Shown: positions 1 to 6,457, numbered from the stretch's first letter. The stretch is DNA of 6,830 bases from an uncultured Eubacterium sp. (GCA_947653505.1 CANTHI010000206.1:1-6830), one strand, 5' to 3'. The notes: generated from the letters alone by a model not told the origin. Program-made: numbers and translations.

Positions 1-37
1 GGAATGCAGTATTAAATAATAATAGAAAGAAAAGCTT

Positions 38-212
38 CTGTTTCTGATCCGGTATCGCGCGGTCAGAAAAAACAGATGTCTGGCAGTAACAAATCCAGCC
101 CATAAGAGATTGTCTCTGGCGCAGGGCTGGATCCCTGACTGTTTGTTGCGGCAAAATATAGCAGAATCGGTACTTTACTTTAGATAATCCGGGTAAAGGC
201 TGATTCTTTTTT
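38..212 (+). ncRNA. Structured noncoding region, possible small RNA or 3' UTR
   Basis: No open frame with a ribosome binding site is visible in 1-324 before the small gene at 325. The stretch folds into three consecutive elements. The first pairs 38-47 with 63-75 around a 3-base bulge. The second pairs 86-93 with 142-149 (one G-U) and 93-101 with 124-132, and encloses a small hairpin 105-109/113-117. The third is the terminator at 163-212. The second element is long and nearly perfect, which suggests a folded RNA rather than random spacer. I recognise no riboswitch or housekeeping RNA consensus: no T-box, SAM, lysine, c-di-GMP, RNase P or SRP signature. No promoter is clear inside the window, so it could equally be the 3' UTR of an upstream gene. 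A frame reading GMQY and ending in TAA at 13-15 could be the tail of such a gene, but this is unproven. Confidence 0.3.
163..212 (+). terminator. Intrinsic terminator
   Basis: The arm 163-178 pairs with 193-207: AGAATC with GATTCT and CTTTAC with GTAAAG, joined by G-C and G-U pairs and one bulged A. Six T residues follow at 207-212. It ends a + strand transcript that enters from the left edge and insulates the promoter at 261-288. Confidence 0.8.
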
Positions 213-260
213 GTTTATAAAAATTTTCGAAAAAGGAAGAAAAAACAAGACAACCGTTTC

Positions 261-288
261 TTTACAAAGTGGAAAGATGTGCTATAAT
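261..288 (+). promoter_or_regulatory. Sigma-A type promoter with extended -10
   Basis: The -35 box is TTTACA (261-266) and the -10 box is a perfect TATAAT (283-288), with a 16-base spacer. TGC directly before the -10 box gives the extended -10 motif. The expected start is about 295, some 30 bases before the start codon of the small gene. It should drive the 47-residue protein and the TPR gene behind it. Confidence 0.8.
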
Positions 289-324
289 TAATTCGTTTAA
301 GAATAACAGACGGAGGGATTACAG

Positions 325-468
325 ATGATAGACTTTGAAGAAGAATTAAAAAAATTTCAGCCTAGTCTTGAAGTGGAAGAGGCAGAGGAGGCAATATACA
401 GTCACAACCTGACGGATATGACCGACATCTTACAGGAGATGATTAAAGAAGCCAGACGCAACCGATAA
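325..468 (+). CDS. Small acidic protein of unknown function, 47 aa
   Basis: Function not recognised. The frame runs ATG (325) to TAA (466-468) and encodes 47 residues. It begins MIDFEEELKKFQPSLE and ends in a basic KEARRNR tail. The first half is very acidic (EEE at 5-7 and a Glu-rich run at about 16-22). The second half looks helical. There is no cysteine, signal peptide or membrane segment. A good ribosome binding site, CGGAGGG (311-317), lies 7 bases before ATG, and a strong promoter lies just upstream. It stops 17 bases before the TPR gene, so the two are almost certainly co-transcribed. Promoter, ribosome site and charge pattern together make it a real gene despite its length. A cytoplasmic partner or regulator of the TPR protein is only a guess from position. 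Confidence 0.75.
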   Translation: MIDFEEELKKFQPSLEVEEAEEAIYSHNLTDMTDILQEMIKEARRNR

Positions 469-485
469 ATCAGGAAGGAGCCAGT

Positions 486-1880
486 ATGCAGTGTTTTAAA
501 TGTGGAGCGCAGCTCGGGGCAGAGCAGACCTGCCCAAACTGCGGAATGAATGTGAAAATGTATAAAAAACTGATTGCGATTTCCAACTATTTGTACAATG
601 TCGGATTGGAACGGGCAAAAGTAAGGGATTTATCTGGTGCGGTGGATTCTCTGAAAGCAAGTCTGCAGTATTATAAAGGAAATATTCAGGCAAGAAATCT
701 GCTGGGGCTGATTTATTATGAAACAGGGGAGACCGTATCTGCACTGAGCGAGTGGGTGATCAGCAAAAATCAGCGAGGTAAGGATAATATCGCGGATGCT
801 TATCTGCAGGAGGTGCAGAGCAATGCATCATTGCTGAATACGGTAAACCAGACAATTAAAAAATACAATCAGGCACTCATATACTGCCAGCAGGGCAGTG
901 AAGATCTGGCGGTCATCCAGTTAAAGAAAATACTTTCGATTAATCCAAAGCTCGTAAAGGCGCATCAGCTGCTGGCGCTTTTATATATCCATGACAAAAA
1001 GTATGATCTGGCCAGAAAATCATTGCGGACAGCAGAAAAAATTGACCGCGGAAATACAACGACAATGGGATATCTGGCAGAAATTGACGGTCATATGGGA
1101 TCAGATGCCCAAAAGAACAAAAAACCAAAGAAAAAAGAAAGCAGGGTGGAATATACCACAGGAACGGACACGATTATCCAGCCAACAAATCTGCGGGATA
1201 ATTCCGGCTGGATGATGATTTTAAATATTCTGGTCGGGCTGGTCATTGGGGTAACGGCTACTTATTTTCTGATCGTACCGAGTATTCGCCAGACACTGCA
1301 AAAAGACGCCAATACAGCCGTTTCGGATGCCAATGATACGATTGCAGCCAAAAATCAGGCGATCAAGGAGCTGGAGGATCAGGTGACAAAGCTGACGAAA
1401 AATGTGGAAACAGCCAAAGACGAGAGCAAGGCATCCGCGTCACAGATTGTCAGCTACCAGAAGCTGATGACGGCTTATCAGTCTTATCAGCAGGGCGGGC
1501 TGGAAGAAGCCAAAACCGCGCTGGCTGAGGTGGACCAGAAGCAGCTGGACACAGGCGCAAAGCAGGTGTACGATACGATCCAGACGGAGATCAATTCCAA
1601 ATATCTGGAAACTACTTATAACGAAGGCTATTCCGCATATATGTCAAGAAATTACCAGCAGTCAGCAGAACTGCTGCAAAAGGTGGCAGACGTGGATGAT
1701 ACGTACCATAACGGAGATGCCATATACTATCTGGCGCAGTCTTACCGGCTGACGGAAGAATATGAGAAAGCGGCGCAGCTGTATCAGAAAGTCATAGATG
1801 AATATCCATCATCCTACAAAGCGAACAATGCGAGATATAAATACCTGCCGGAGGTACAGCAGAAGCTGGAGGCGCAGTAA
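486..1880 (+). CDS. Zinc-ribbon and TPR membrane protein, 464 aa
   Basis: Residues 3-19 form a zinc ribbon (CFKC, then CPNC: Cys 3, 6, 16, 19). Residues about 30-200 are helical with TPR character, clearest at 124-190. A lysine-rich stretch (210-220) precedes a single membrane helix at about 242-264. About 268-315 reads as a coiled coil, and 325-450 is a second helical repeat region whose last TPRs (about 378-445) resemble those of YbgF/BamD-like proteins. Positive charge before the helix predicts that the zinc ribbon and first TPRs are cytoplasmic and the coiled coil and second TPRs are outside. The start is fixed by AGGAAGGAG (472-480) five bases before ATG. TPRs mediate protein contacts, so a scaffold linking cytoplasm and envelope is plausible, but no enzymatic motif is visible and the role is unknown. 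The gene is second in the unit with the 47-residue protein. Confidence 0.85.
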   Translation: MQCFKCGAQLGAEQTCPNCGMNVKMYKKLIAISNYLYNVGLERAKVRDLSGAVDSLKASLQYYKGNIQARNLLGLIYYETGETVSALSEWVISKNQRGKDNIADAYLQEVQSNASLLNTVNQTIKKYNQALIYCQQGSEDLAVIQLKKILSINPKLVKAHQLLALLYIHDKKYDLARKSLRTAEKIDRGNTTTMGYLAEIDGHMGSDAQKNKKPKKKESRVEYTTGTDTIIQPTNLRDNSGWMMILNILVGLVIGVTATYFLIVPSIRQTLQKDANTAVSDANDTIAAKNQAIKELEDQVTKLTKNVETAKDESKASASQIVSYQKLMTAYQSYQQGGLEEAKTALAEVDQKQLDTGAKQVYDTIQTEINSKYLETTYNEGYSAYMSRNYQQSAELLQKVADVDDTYHNGDAIYYLAQSYRLTEEYEKAAQLYQKVIDEYPSSYKANNARYKYLPEVQQKLEAQ

Positions 1881-1946
1881 TGTCCAAAAGCTCCTTAGCA
1901 GATTAAATAAAGAAATTATATAAAGTAATTAAATAAAGATTTCACA

Positions 1947-1981
1947 AAAGATGTTGATACGTAAGAATCAGCATCTTTTTT
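1947..1981 (+). terminator. Intrinsic terminator after the TPR gene
   Basis: AAAGATGTTGAT (1947-1958) pairs with ATCAGCATCTTT (1967-1978) with one G-U pair, an 8-base loop, and six T residues at 1976-1981. It ends the small-protein/TPR unit 67 bases past the TPR stop codon and lies only 14 bases before the spoIIAA ribosome binding site. Confidence 0.8.
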
Positions 1982-1984
1982 AAT
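1954..1984 (+). promoter_or_regulatory. Weak candidate promoter for the spoIIA operon
   Basis: TTGATA (1954-1959) and TTTAAT (1979-1984) each match the sigma-A boxes at 5 of 6 positions, but the 19-base spacer is long and both boxes lie inside the terminator hairpin and T-run. In Bacillus this operon is read by sigma-H. I could not find a well-spaced sigma-H pair (AGGA then GAAT) here. Treat this as a weak candidate. Confidence 0.25.
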
Positions 1985-2008
1985 ACTTAAAAACAGGAGG
2001 ATTTTACT

Positions 2009-2329
2009 ATGGAATGTCATTACGAACTAAAAGAGGGATGTCTTACGATATCCATGCCGAAAGAGCTGGATCATCACAGTGCGGAGCAGCTGCGGATGGA
2101 AGCGGATCTTCTGATCGATTCGTACCGGGTGCGGAATCTGATCTTTGACTTTTCCGGAACAGAATTTATGGACAGCTCTGGCATTGGCGTGCTGATCGGA
2201 AGGTGCCGCAATATGAGCTATTGCGGGGGAAGCGTAAAAGCGCAGCATATGAACGACCGGATCCAGAAGATTTTCCGGATATCCGGTCTGCACAAACTGA
2301 TGGAAACGGAGGCAGTAACGTATGAATGA
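2009..2329 (+). CDS. spoIIAA: Anti-sigma F factor antagonist SpoIIAA
   Basis: A 106-residue STAS-domain protein. In the family, unphosphorylated SpoIIAA binds the SpoIIAB-SigF complex and frees SigF in the forespore. SpoIIAB phosphorylates it on a serine, and the SpoIIE phosphatase reverses this. Visible here are the ELDHHSAEQLR motif (19-29) and MDSSGIGVLIGR (54-65). Ser56 corresponds to the phosphorylated Ser58 of Bacillus subtilis. The ISGLHKLM segment near the C-terminus is also family-like. Length is close to the usual 115-120, with a shorter C-terminus. AGGAGG (1995-2000) sits 8 bases before ATG. The gene is first in the operon, and its end overlaps the spoIIAB start by 8 bases, indicating translational coupling. 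Confidence 0.95.
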   Translation: MECHYELKEGCLTISMPKELDHHSAEQLRMEADLLIDSYRVRNLIFDFSGTEFMDSSGIGVLIGRCRNMSYCGGSVKAQHMNDRIQKIFRISGLHKLMETEAVTYE

Positions 2330-2753
2330 GCGGAATGAGATGAGCATCCGGTTTGACTCCTATTCTGCCAACGAAGGGTTTGCCAGAGTGGCAGTCGCGG
2401 CCTTTCTGGCAGATCTGGACCCGACGCTGGACGAGCTGGCGGATGTGAAAACAGCAGTATCAGAGGCAGTGACCAACTCGATTATCCACGGCTATGAAAA
2501 TCGTATCGGGAAAATATATCTGACCTGCGCAAAAGAAAAAAAGCAGATTCAGATCGAGGTCGTAGACTATGGAAAAGGCATCGAAGATGTGCCAAAGGCG
2601 AAAGAACCGTTTTATACGACAAGGCCGGAGCTGGAACGCTCCGGCATGGGCTTTGCGTTTATGGAAGCATTTATGGACGACGTGGAAGTAGATTCCGCAC
2701 CAGGACAGGGGACTACGGTGCGCATGATAAAACAGTTCGGAACAGGAGCCTAG
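2322..2753 (+). CDS. spoIIAB: Anti-sigma F factor and SpoIIAA kinase SpoIIAB
   Basis: A 143-residue GHKL-fold protein. It binds SigF as a dimer with ATP or ADP and phosphorylates SpoIIAA. The N box is SEAVTNSIIHGY (47-58), with Glu48 and Asn52 as the expected catalytic and Mg-binding residues. The G1 box is DYGKGI (82-87). The ATP lid runs through FYTTRPELERSGMGF (97-111), very close to the Bacillus protein. Arg22 in GFARV matches the arginine that contacts SigF in the family. The start at 2322 lies inside the end of spoIIAA and is served by GGAGG (2308-2312), 9 bases upstream. A second in-frame Met at residue 7 has a weaker site. Seven bases separate the stop codon TAG from sigF ATG 2760, inclusive counting giving 6 unpaired spacer bases. 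Confidence 0.95.
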   Translation: MNERNEMSIRFDSYSANEGFARVAVAAFLADLDPTLDELADVKTAVSEAVTNSIIHGYENRIGKIYLTCAKEKKQIQIEVVDYGKGIEDVPKAKEPFYTTRPELERSGMGFAFMEAFMDDVEVDSAPGQGTTVRMIKQFGTGA

Positions 2754-2759
2754 CAGATT

Positions 2760-3557
2760 ATGAAAGAGACAATGGCTTTAATCCTGCAGGCACAGCAGGG
2801 AAATCCGGATGCAAAAGAGGAGCTGGTGAAGCAGAATCTGGGACTGGTAGGAAGCATTGTCAAAAGATTTGAACACCGTGGACACGACAGGGAGGAATTG
2901 TTTCAGATCGGAAGCATAGGCCTGATCAAAGCAATCGATAAATTTGATGTTACATACGACGTGGCATTTTCCACGTACGCGGTCCCGTTAATCAGCGGAG
3001 AAATCCGCAGGTTTTTAAGGGACGACGGTCTGGTGCGTATCAGCAGGAGCCTGAAGGAAAACGGCTGGCGGATACGCAAAGCCGCAGAAAAGATCAGTCA
3101 GGAAAAAGGCAGGGAAGCATCCATGCAGGAGCTGTCCGAAGAAACCGGACTCAGCAGGGAAGATATTGTCATGGCAGTGGAAGCCAATATGGAAGTAGAA
3201 TCCATATACCGCAGCGTATACCAGTCGGATGGAAGCGAGCTGTATCTGGTGGATCAGATCGCGCAGGGAAAAGGTGTCGGACAAAACTACGGTACCGGCC
3301 AGATGCAGAACGGTACGGCAGCAGGAGGCATGGGGGATCCGGAAAAGGAAAAAATATTAAACGACATGCTGATCCGGCAGCTTTTGGACGAGCTCGAAGA
3401 GCGGGAACGCAGGCTGATTGAACTGCGTTACTTTCAGGACAGGACACAGATGCAGACGGCACAGGAGCTGGAGATGAGTCAGGTGCAGGTAAGCAGGCTG
3501 GAAAAGAAGATTCTGCTAAAAATGCGCAGAAAAGCGGGAGGAGAATGCCGTGGGTGA
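2760..3557 (+). CDS. sigF: Forespore RNA polymerase sigma factor SigF
   Basis: A 265-residue sigma-70 family protein that directs early forespore transcription. Region 2 covers about 24-92 with ELFQIGSIGLIKAIDKFD (46-63), FSTYAVP (70-76) and GEIRRFLRDDG (80-90). Region 3 covers about 93-150, starting RISRSLKENG. Region 4 covers about 205-258 with a helix-turn-helix ending QVQVSRLEKKIL (241-252). RDDG, SRSLKENG and the place behind spoIIAB favour SigF over SigG. The N-terminus lacks about 20 residues seen in Bacillus. Between region 3 and region 4 it has about 24 extra Gly/Gln-rich residues (169-192) compared with Bacillus subtilis. AGGAG (2744-2748), within the end of spoIIAB, lies 11 bases before ATG. 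No spoVA genes or terminator follow directly. Confidence 0.95.
   Translation: MKETMALILQAQQGNPDAKEELVKQNLGLVGSIVKRFEHRGHDREELFQIGSIGLIKAIDKFDVTYDVAFSTYAVPLISGEIRRFLRDDGLVRISRSLKENGWRIRKAAEKISQEKGREASMQELSEETGLSREDIVMAVEANMEVESIYRSVYQSDGSELYLVDQIAQGKGVGQNYGTGQMQNGTAAGGMGDPEKEKILNDMLIRQLLDELEERERRLIELRYFQDRTQMQTAQELEMSQVQVSRLEKKILLKMRRKAGGECRG
3264..3335 (+). repeat. Low-complexity insertion in the sigF linker
   Basis: These 72 bases encode SigF residues 169-192, rich in Gly, Gln, Asn and Ala. They hold a short direct repeat: ACGGTACCGGC (3290-3300) and ACGGTACGGC about 20 bases further on. This is consistent with growth by slippage or local duplication. The reading frame is kept and the flanking sigma regions are intact. 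Confidence 0.45.
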
Positions 3558-3564
3558 AAAGCAC

Positions 3565-3594
3565 TTGCTTCCAATACAGGATACATGATATAAT
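3565..3594 (+). promoter_or_regulatory. Sigma-A type promoter of the chemoreceptor gene
   Basis: TTGCTT (3565-3570) and a perfect TATAAT (3589-3594) are 18 bases apart. TGA before the -10 box gives an extended -10 element. The expected start is near 3601, which leaves a 5' UTR of about 40 bases before ATG 3643. It lies 8 bases after the sigF stop codon, so the chemoreceptor has its own promoter. Confidence 0.75.
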
Positions 3595-3627
3595 TCTGAT
3601 AGTTCATTGGTAGAAAAACGGAAATAC

Positions 3628-3637
3628 AAAGGAGAGG
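3628..3637 (+). promoter_or_regulatory. Ribosome binding site fixing the chemoreceptor start
   Basis: AAAGGAGAGG, with its GGAG core 8 bases before ATG 3643. The longer frame would start at TTG 3607, but that codon has no ribosome binding site and lies about 6 bases from the predicted transcript start. ATG 3643 is therefore chosen. Confidence 0.8.
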
Positions 3638-3642
3638 ATAAA

Positions 3643-5148
3643 ATGGAGCCAAATGAAAAAAAGTACATGTATGCAAAGAAGGAGGACCAGCTCAGACATG
3701 CAAACTGTTTTGCGCAGATTGGGTATGCGGCATATTATCTGATTGCGCTGGCGACCCTGTGGATTGCCTGTGCGATGGGAATCCGTACGGTGAGACTGAG
3801 TCTGATAATTACGGCAATAGTTATTGCAAGCTGTGTAATAACTTTTGTGACGTATTTGCGTAATAGTACCGGAGTGGTTACGAGATATGTGGCGCTGACC
3901 GGACTTTTAATTTCAGCGTTTGTGACCGGAGCGGCTTTTGATAATTATTACATCAGATTTATGGCCTGTGTCCCGCTTGTTGCCTGTGTTTTGTTTTTTG
4001 ATGTAAAATTTTCCATGATAGCGGGATCTACTATGACAATTGTAAATTTTGCAATTAACTATGTAAATATATTTGTCCAGCACATGTATCCAAAGGAAGA
4101 AATACGGGATCAGGTCTGTGCAACGCTGGCGGTTGCGTTTTTGATGATTTTTGTTTGTCTTACGACCAGTGTTGCGCGTTTATATAATCATGATACCCGC
4201 CATAGCCTGATGTACGAACAGGATAAACAGAAGCTGGTTATGGACCGTGTGCTCGAAGTGGCAGAGCAGGTGCGGAAAGGAACTGAAGGAGCGATGGAGA
4301 TGGTGAGTGAGCTGAATGCGACTGCTGGCGTTGTGAACAGCTCTGTCCGTGATATTTCGGAAAGCACCCAGAGCACAGCGGAGAGTATACAGACACAGAC
4401 AGCCATGACCCAGAGCATTCAGGATTCGATTAACCAGACGCTTGAATATTCCGACACGATGGTGCGTGTAGCAAAAGATTCAGAAAAATTAAATACAGAC
4501 AGTCTGCAGATGATGAACAATTTAAAACGGCAGTCTGCGGTTATCAATGAAACGAACGCAGGCGTTGCGGCTTCGATGAAAGCGCTGCAGGAGCGTGCAG
4601 AAGCGGTGAAGACAATAGCAGATACTATATTTGATATTTCCAGCCAGACGAATCTGCTTGCCCTGAATGCTTCGATTGAAAGTGCAAGAGCAGGGGAAGC
4701 AGGACGGGGCTTTGCGGTAGTCGCGGATGAAATACGCCAGCTGGCAGAAAAAACGAGAACAGAAACGGAAAATATTGCCGGTATCCTGCATGAATTATCG
4801 GAAAACGCGGAAAGCGCGGCAACAGCTGTCCACAAATCGATCGAAGCCGCAGATGCACAGGAAGAAATGATTGAACAGGTTTCCCAAAGCTTTGACCAGA
4901 TCAATGATAATTCCAGACAGCTGATTTCCAGCATTGGAGATATTGACGGAATGTTAAATCAGCTGTCCGATTCCAACAACCGGATTGTGGATGATATTAC
5001 GCATTTGTCAGAAACTTCTGAAGAAGTCATGTCTTCTTCCATGCAGGCGTCCGAACTGAGTGTGCAGAATCTGCAAAATGCAGAGACTACGAAGGATATG
5101 CTCAGCCAGGTACTGGATGTATCCCATCAGCTGGAGCAGTATACATAA
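3643..5148 (+). CDS. Methyl-accepting chemotaxis protein, six membrane helices, no HAMP
   Basis: A 501-residue chemoreceptor. In this family, clustered receptors control the CheA kinase through CheW and adapt by methylation. Residues 1-26 are hydrophilic. Hydrophobic helices are seen at about 27-47, 51-71, 82-98, 105-120, 124-146 and 157-180. The loops are short, with no extracytoplasmic ligand domain and no HAMP between the last helix and the coiled-coil bundle (about 195-495). The conserved hairpin tip is unmistakable: [20 protein letters not shown] (332-351), then [20 protein letters not shown] (352-371). There is no C-terminal NWETF-type pentapeptide for CheR/CheB docking. Ligand binding, if any, would involve the membrane block, and the signal is unknown. 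No other chemotaxis or flagellar gene is in view. It follows sigF with no terminator between, but has its own promoter. Confidence 0.93.
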   Translation: MEPNEKKYMYAKKEDQLRHANCFAQIGYAAYYLIALATLWIACAMGIRTVRLSLIITAIVIASCVITFVTYLRNSTGVVTRYVALTGLLISAFVTGAAFDNYYIRFMACVPLVACVLFFDVKFSMIAGSTMTIVNFAINYVNIFVQHMYPKEEIRDQVCATLAVAFLMIFVCLTTSVARLYNHDTRHSLMYEQDKQKLVMDRVLEVAEQVRKGTEGAMEMVSELNATAGVVNSSVRDISESTQSTAESIQTQTAMTQSIQDSINQTLEYSDTMVRVAKDSEKLNTDSLQMMNNLKRQSAVINETNAGVAASMKALQERAEAVKTIADTIFDISSQTNLLALNASIESARAGEAGRGFAVVADEIRQLAEKTRTETENIAGILHELSENAESAATAVHKSIEAADAQEEMIEQVSQSFDQINDNSRQLISSIGDIDGMLNQLSDSNNRIVDDITHLSETSEEVMSSSMQASELSVQNLQNAETTKDMLSQVLDVSHQLEQYT

Positions 5149-5236
5149 ACTGGCCTGAATGATGCGGGATCAGGATCTGGGTGGAAATGGGCATAAGAAA
5201 ACAGAATAAAAGAAAGCAGCCGTATCAAATAGTCAG

Positions 5237-5283
5237 AAACACGGGAAGAAACTGTCTGTAAAACAATTTCTTCCCGTGTTTTT
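5237..5283 (+). terminator. Intrinsic terminator between convergent genes
   Basis: A perfect 15-base stem (5237-5251 with 5267-5281) encloses a 15-base loop. T residues at 5279-5283 suit the + strand chemoreceptor transcript. Read from the - strand, the stem is followed by only TTT before CTGACT, so it may also stop ddh transcripts, but less efficiently. The rest of 5149-5309 holds nothing else I can identify. Confidence 0.85.
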
Positions 5284-5309
5284 CTCACACGTTCCGGCAG
5301 GGATATCCG

Positions 5310-6293
5310 CTACAGCATATGCCTGCGCAGTTCTTCACCGCTCTGGCGGCATAAATAGGCTGGCGCTACGTCAAAGACGGTTTTGCAGCCGCTGATGCCT
5401 TCCTGATTCATGCGATAAGCGGCTCTTGCATAGGCGGTAAGCACACTTGCGGTAAACTCAGGGTTGGAGTCCAGTTTCAGGCTGTATTCTATAATATGTC
5501 TGTGCTCCCCGTCCCATCCGGTTTTTCCACTGCGGATGACAAAACCGCCATGCGGGATACCACTGTGATTTTTATTCAGCTCTTCCTGCGGGATAAAGTG
5601 AACTGTAGTATCATAATCCGCAAAATAGTTTGGCATTTCTTTAATCTCAGTTTCAATTCTGGATAAATCTGCGCCTTCTTTAGCAACAACGAAGCATTCT
5701 CTTGTATGTTTTTCACGGGTGGATAATTGCGGGGTTTCTCCGCTGCGTACGGCGTCTAAGGAAGCCGGTACCGGAATGGTGTATTGTCTGGCATCGGCAA
5801 CACCGTCGATTCTGCGGATGGCATCGGAATGTCCCTGACTGACACCTTTACCCCAGAACGTATAATCAGTTCCATCCGGTAATAAGGCATTTGCATACAC
5901 CCGGTTCAGGGAAAACATGCCGGGATCCCATCCAACCGAGATCATGCCGATTTTGCCGGATTCCCTGGCAGCCTTGTCCACATTTGCGAAATGTTGTGGA
6001 ATGTTTGCGTGTGTATCGAAGCTGTCGATGACATTAAAATATTTTACATATTCAGGAGTCTGTACCGGCAGATCTGTAGCACTGCCGCCGCAAATAATGA
6101 GAACATCAATCCTGTCTTTGTGGTCTGCCAGTTCCTGCACGGAATGGACAGGGGTGTCCGGAGTCAGAATGTGGACACTGTCCGGATTTCTGCGGGTAAA
6201 TACACCGGTCAATACCATATCGTCATTTTGTTTTACGGCGCATTCTACGCCACGGCCAAGATTTCCATAGCCGCATATACCAATTCGAATCAT
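5310..6293 (-). CDS. ddh: meso-Diaminopimelate D-dehydrogenase
   Basis: A 327-residue NADPH-dependent enzyme (EC 1.4.1.16). In the anabolic direction it aminates tetrahydrodipicolinate (as L-2-amino-6-oxopimelate) to meso-diaminopimelate in one step, supplying peptidoglycan and lysine and bypassing the acylated intermediates. The N-terminal Rossmann motif is GICGYGNLGRG (5-15), and Arg34-Arg35 suit the NADP 2'-phosphate. Further family motifs are CGGSATD (68-74), DSFDTHANIPQHF (90-102), SVGWDPGMFSLNR (119-131) and WGKGVSQGHSDAIRRIDGV (147-165). The C-terminal part keeps IPHGGF (246-251) and SNPEFTA (276-282), expected around the substrate site. Length is normal (about 320-330). AAAGGA (complement of 6304-6309) lies 10 bases before ATG. 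It is a single-gene unit with its own promoter and long leader, convergent with the chemoreceptor gene. Confidence 0.95.
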   Translation of the reverse strand: MIRIGICGYGNLGRGVECAVKQNDDMVLTGVFTRRNPDSVHILTPDTPVHSVQELADHKDRIDVLIICGGSATDLPVQTPEYVKYFNVIDSFDTHANIPQHFANVDKAARESGKIGMISVGWDPGMFSLNRVYANALLPDGTDYTFWGKGVSQGHSDAIRRIDGVADARQYTIPVPASLDAVRSGETPQLSTREKHTRECFVVAKEGADLSRIETEIKEMPNYFADYDTTVHFIPQEELNKNHSGIPHGGFVIRSGKTGWDGEHRHIIEYSLKLDSNPEFTASVLTAYARAAYRMNQEGISGCKTVFDVAPAYLCRQSGEELRRHML

Positions 6294-6457
6294 AGTTTAC
6301 AAATCCTTTCTTTATTTCTGGCAACCTCCGGACTTCGTAAGCGGTCAGGCTGGCGGGCTGCTGTGCATCCGGCCATGTACCGGTAAGCAGCGGAATTTTT
6401 GCATAGCCTGAAATCGTGATGCTTTTGAATCGGTGTTGCTGGAAGATTTTTGCCTGT
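6294..6457 (-). promoter_or_regulatory. Long structured 5' leader of ddh, candidate RNA element
   Basis: From the predicted start near 6457 to the ddh ATG is about 165 bases. The transcript can form a closed domain. The outer helix pairs 6435-6439 plus 6431-6433 with 6321-6325 plus 6328-6330. Inside it are 6405-6411 with 6345-6351 (7 perfect pairs), 6386-6391 with 6357-6362 (6 pairs), and a CCGG/CCGG hairpin (6380-6383 with 6369-6372). There is no run of U after any hairpin, and the ribosome site at 6304-6309 is outside the outer helix, so no mechanism is evident. It lacks the lysine riboswitch consensus expected for a lysine-pathway gene. It could instead be a dispersed intergenic repeat. 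Confidence 0.35.

Noticed and set aside
1895..1924. TTAGCA and TATAAA as a promoter after the TPR gene
   Set aside because: The -35 match is weak, the region is AT-rich, and the terminator at 1947-1981 would stop the transcript before spoIIAA.
1943..1970. Sigma-H promoter with GAAT at 1965-1968
   Set aside because: At the expected spacing upstream there is ACAA rather than AGGA, so the match is too poor.
2760..3557. SigG instead of SigF
   Set aside because: The RDDG and SRSLKENG segments and position directly after spoIIAB match SigF; SigG usually has other residues there and a different neighbourhood.
3169..3564. 131-codon open frame on the - strand over sigF
   Set aside because: Antisense to conserved sigma regions, with proline/serine-rich low-complexity translation and no promoter or ribosome site.
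4419..4934. 171-codon open frame on the - strand inside the chemoreceptor gene
   Set aside because: It is antisense to the strongly conserved receptor hairpin, has Ser/Ala-rich composition typical of a mirrored coiled coil, and shows no ribosome site or domain.
5991..6386. 131-codon + strand frame over ddh and its leader
   Set aside because: Antisense to the well-supported ddh coding sequence; no ribosome site.
6294..6457. Lysine riboswitch ahead of ddh
   Set aside because: The expected conserved blocks of that family are not found in the leader, only unrelated helices.
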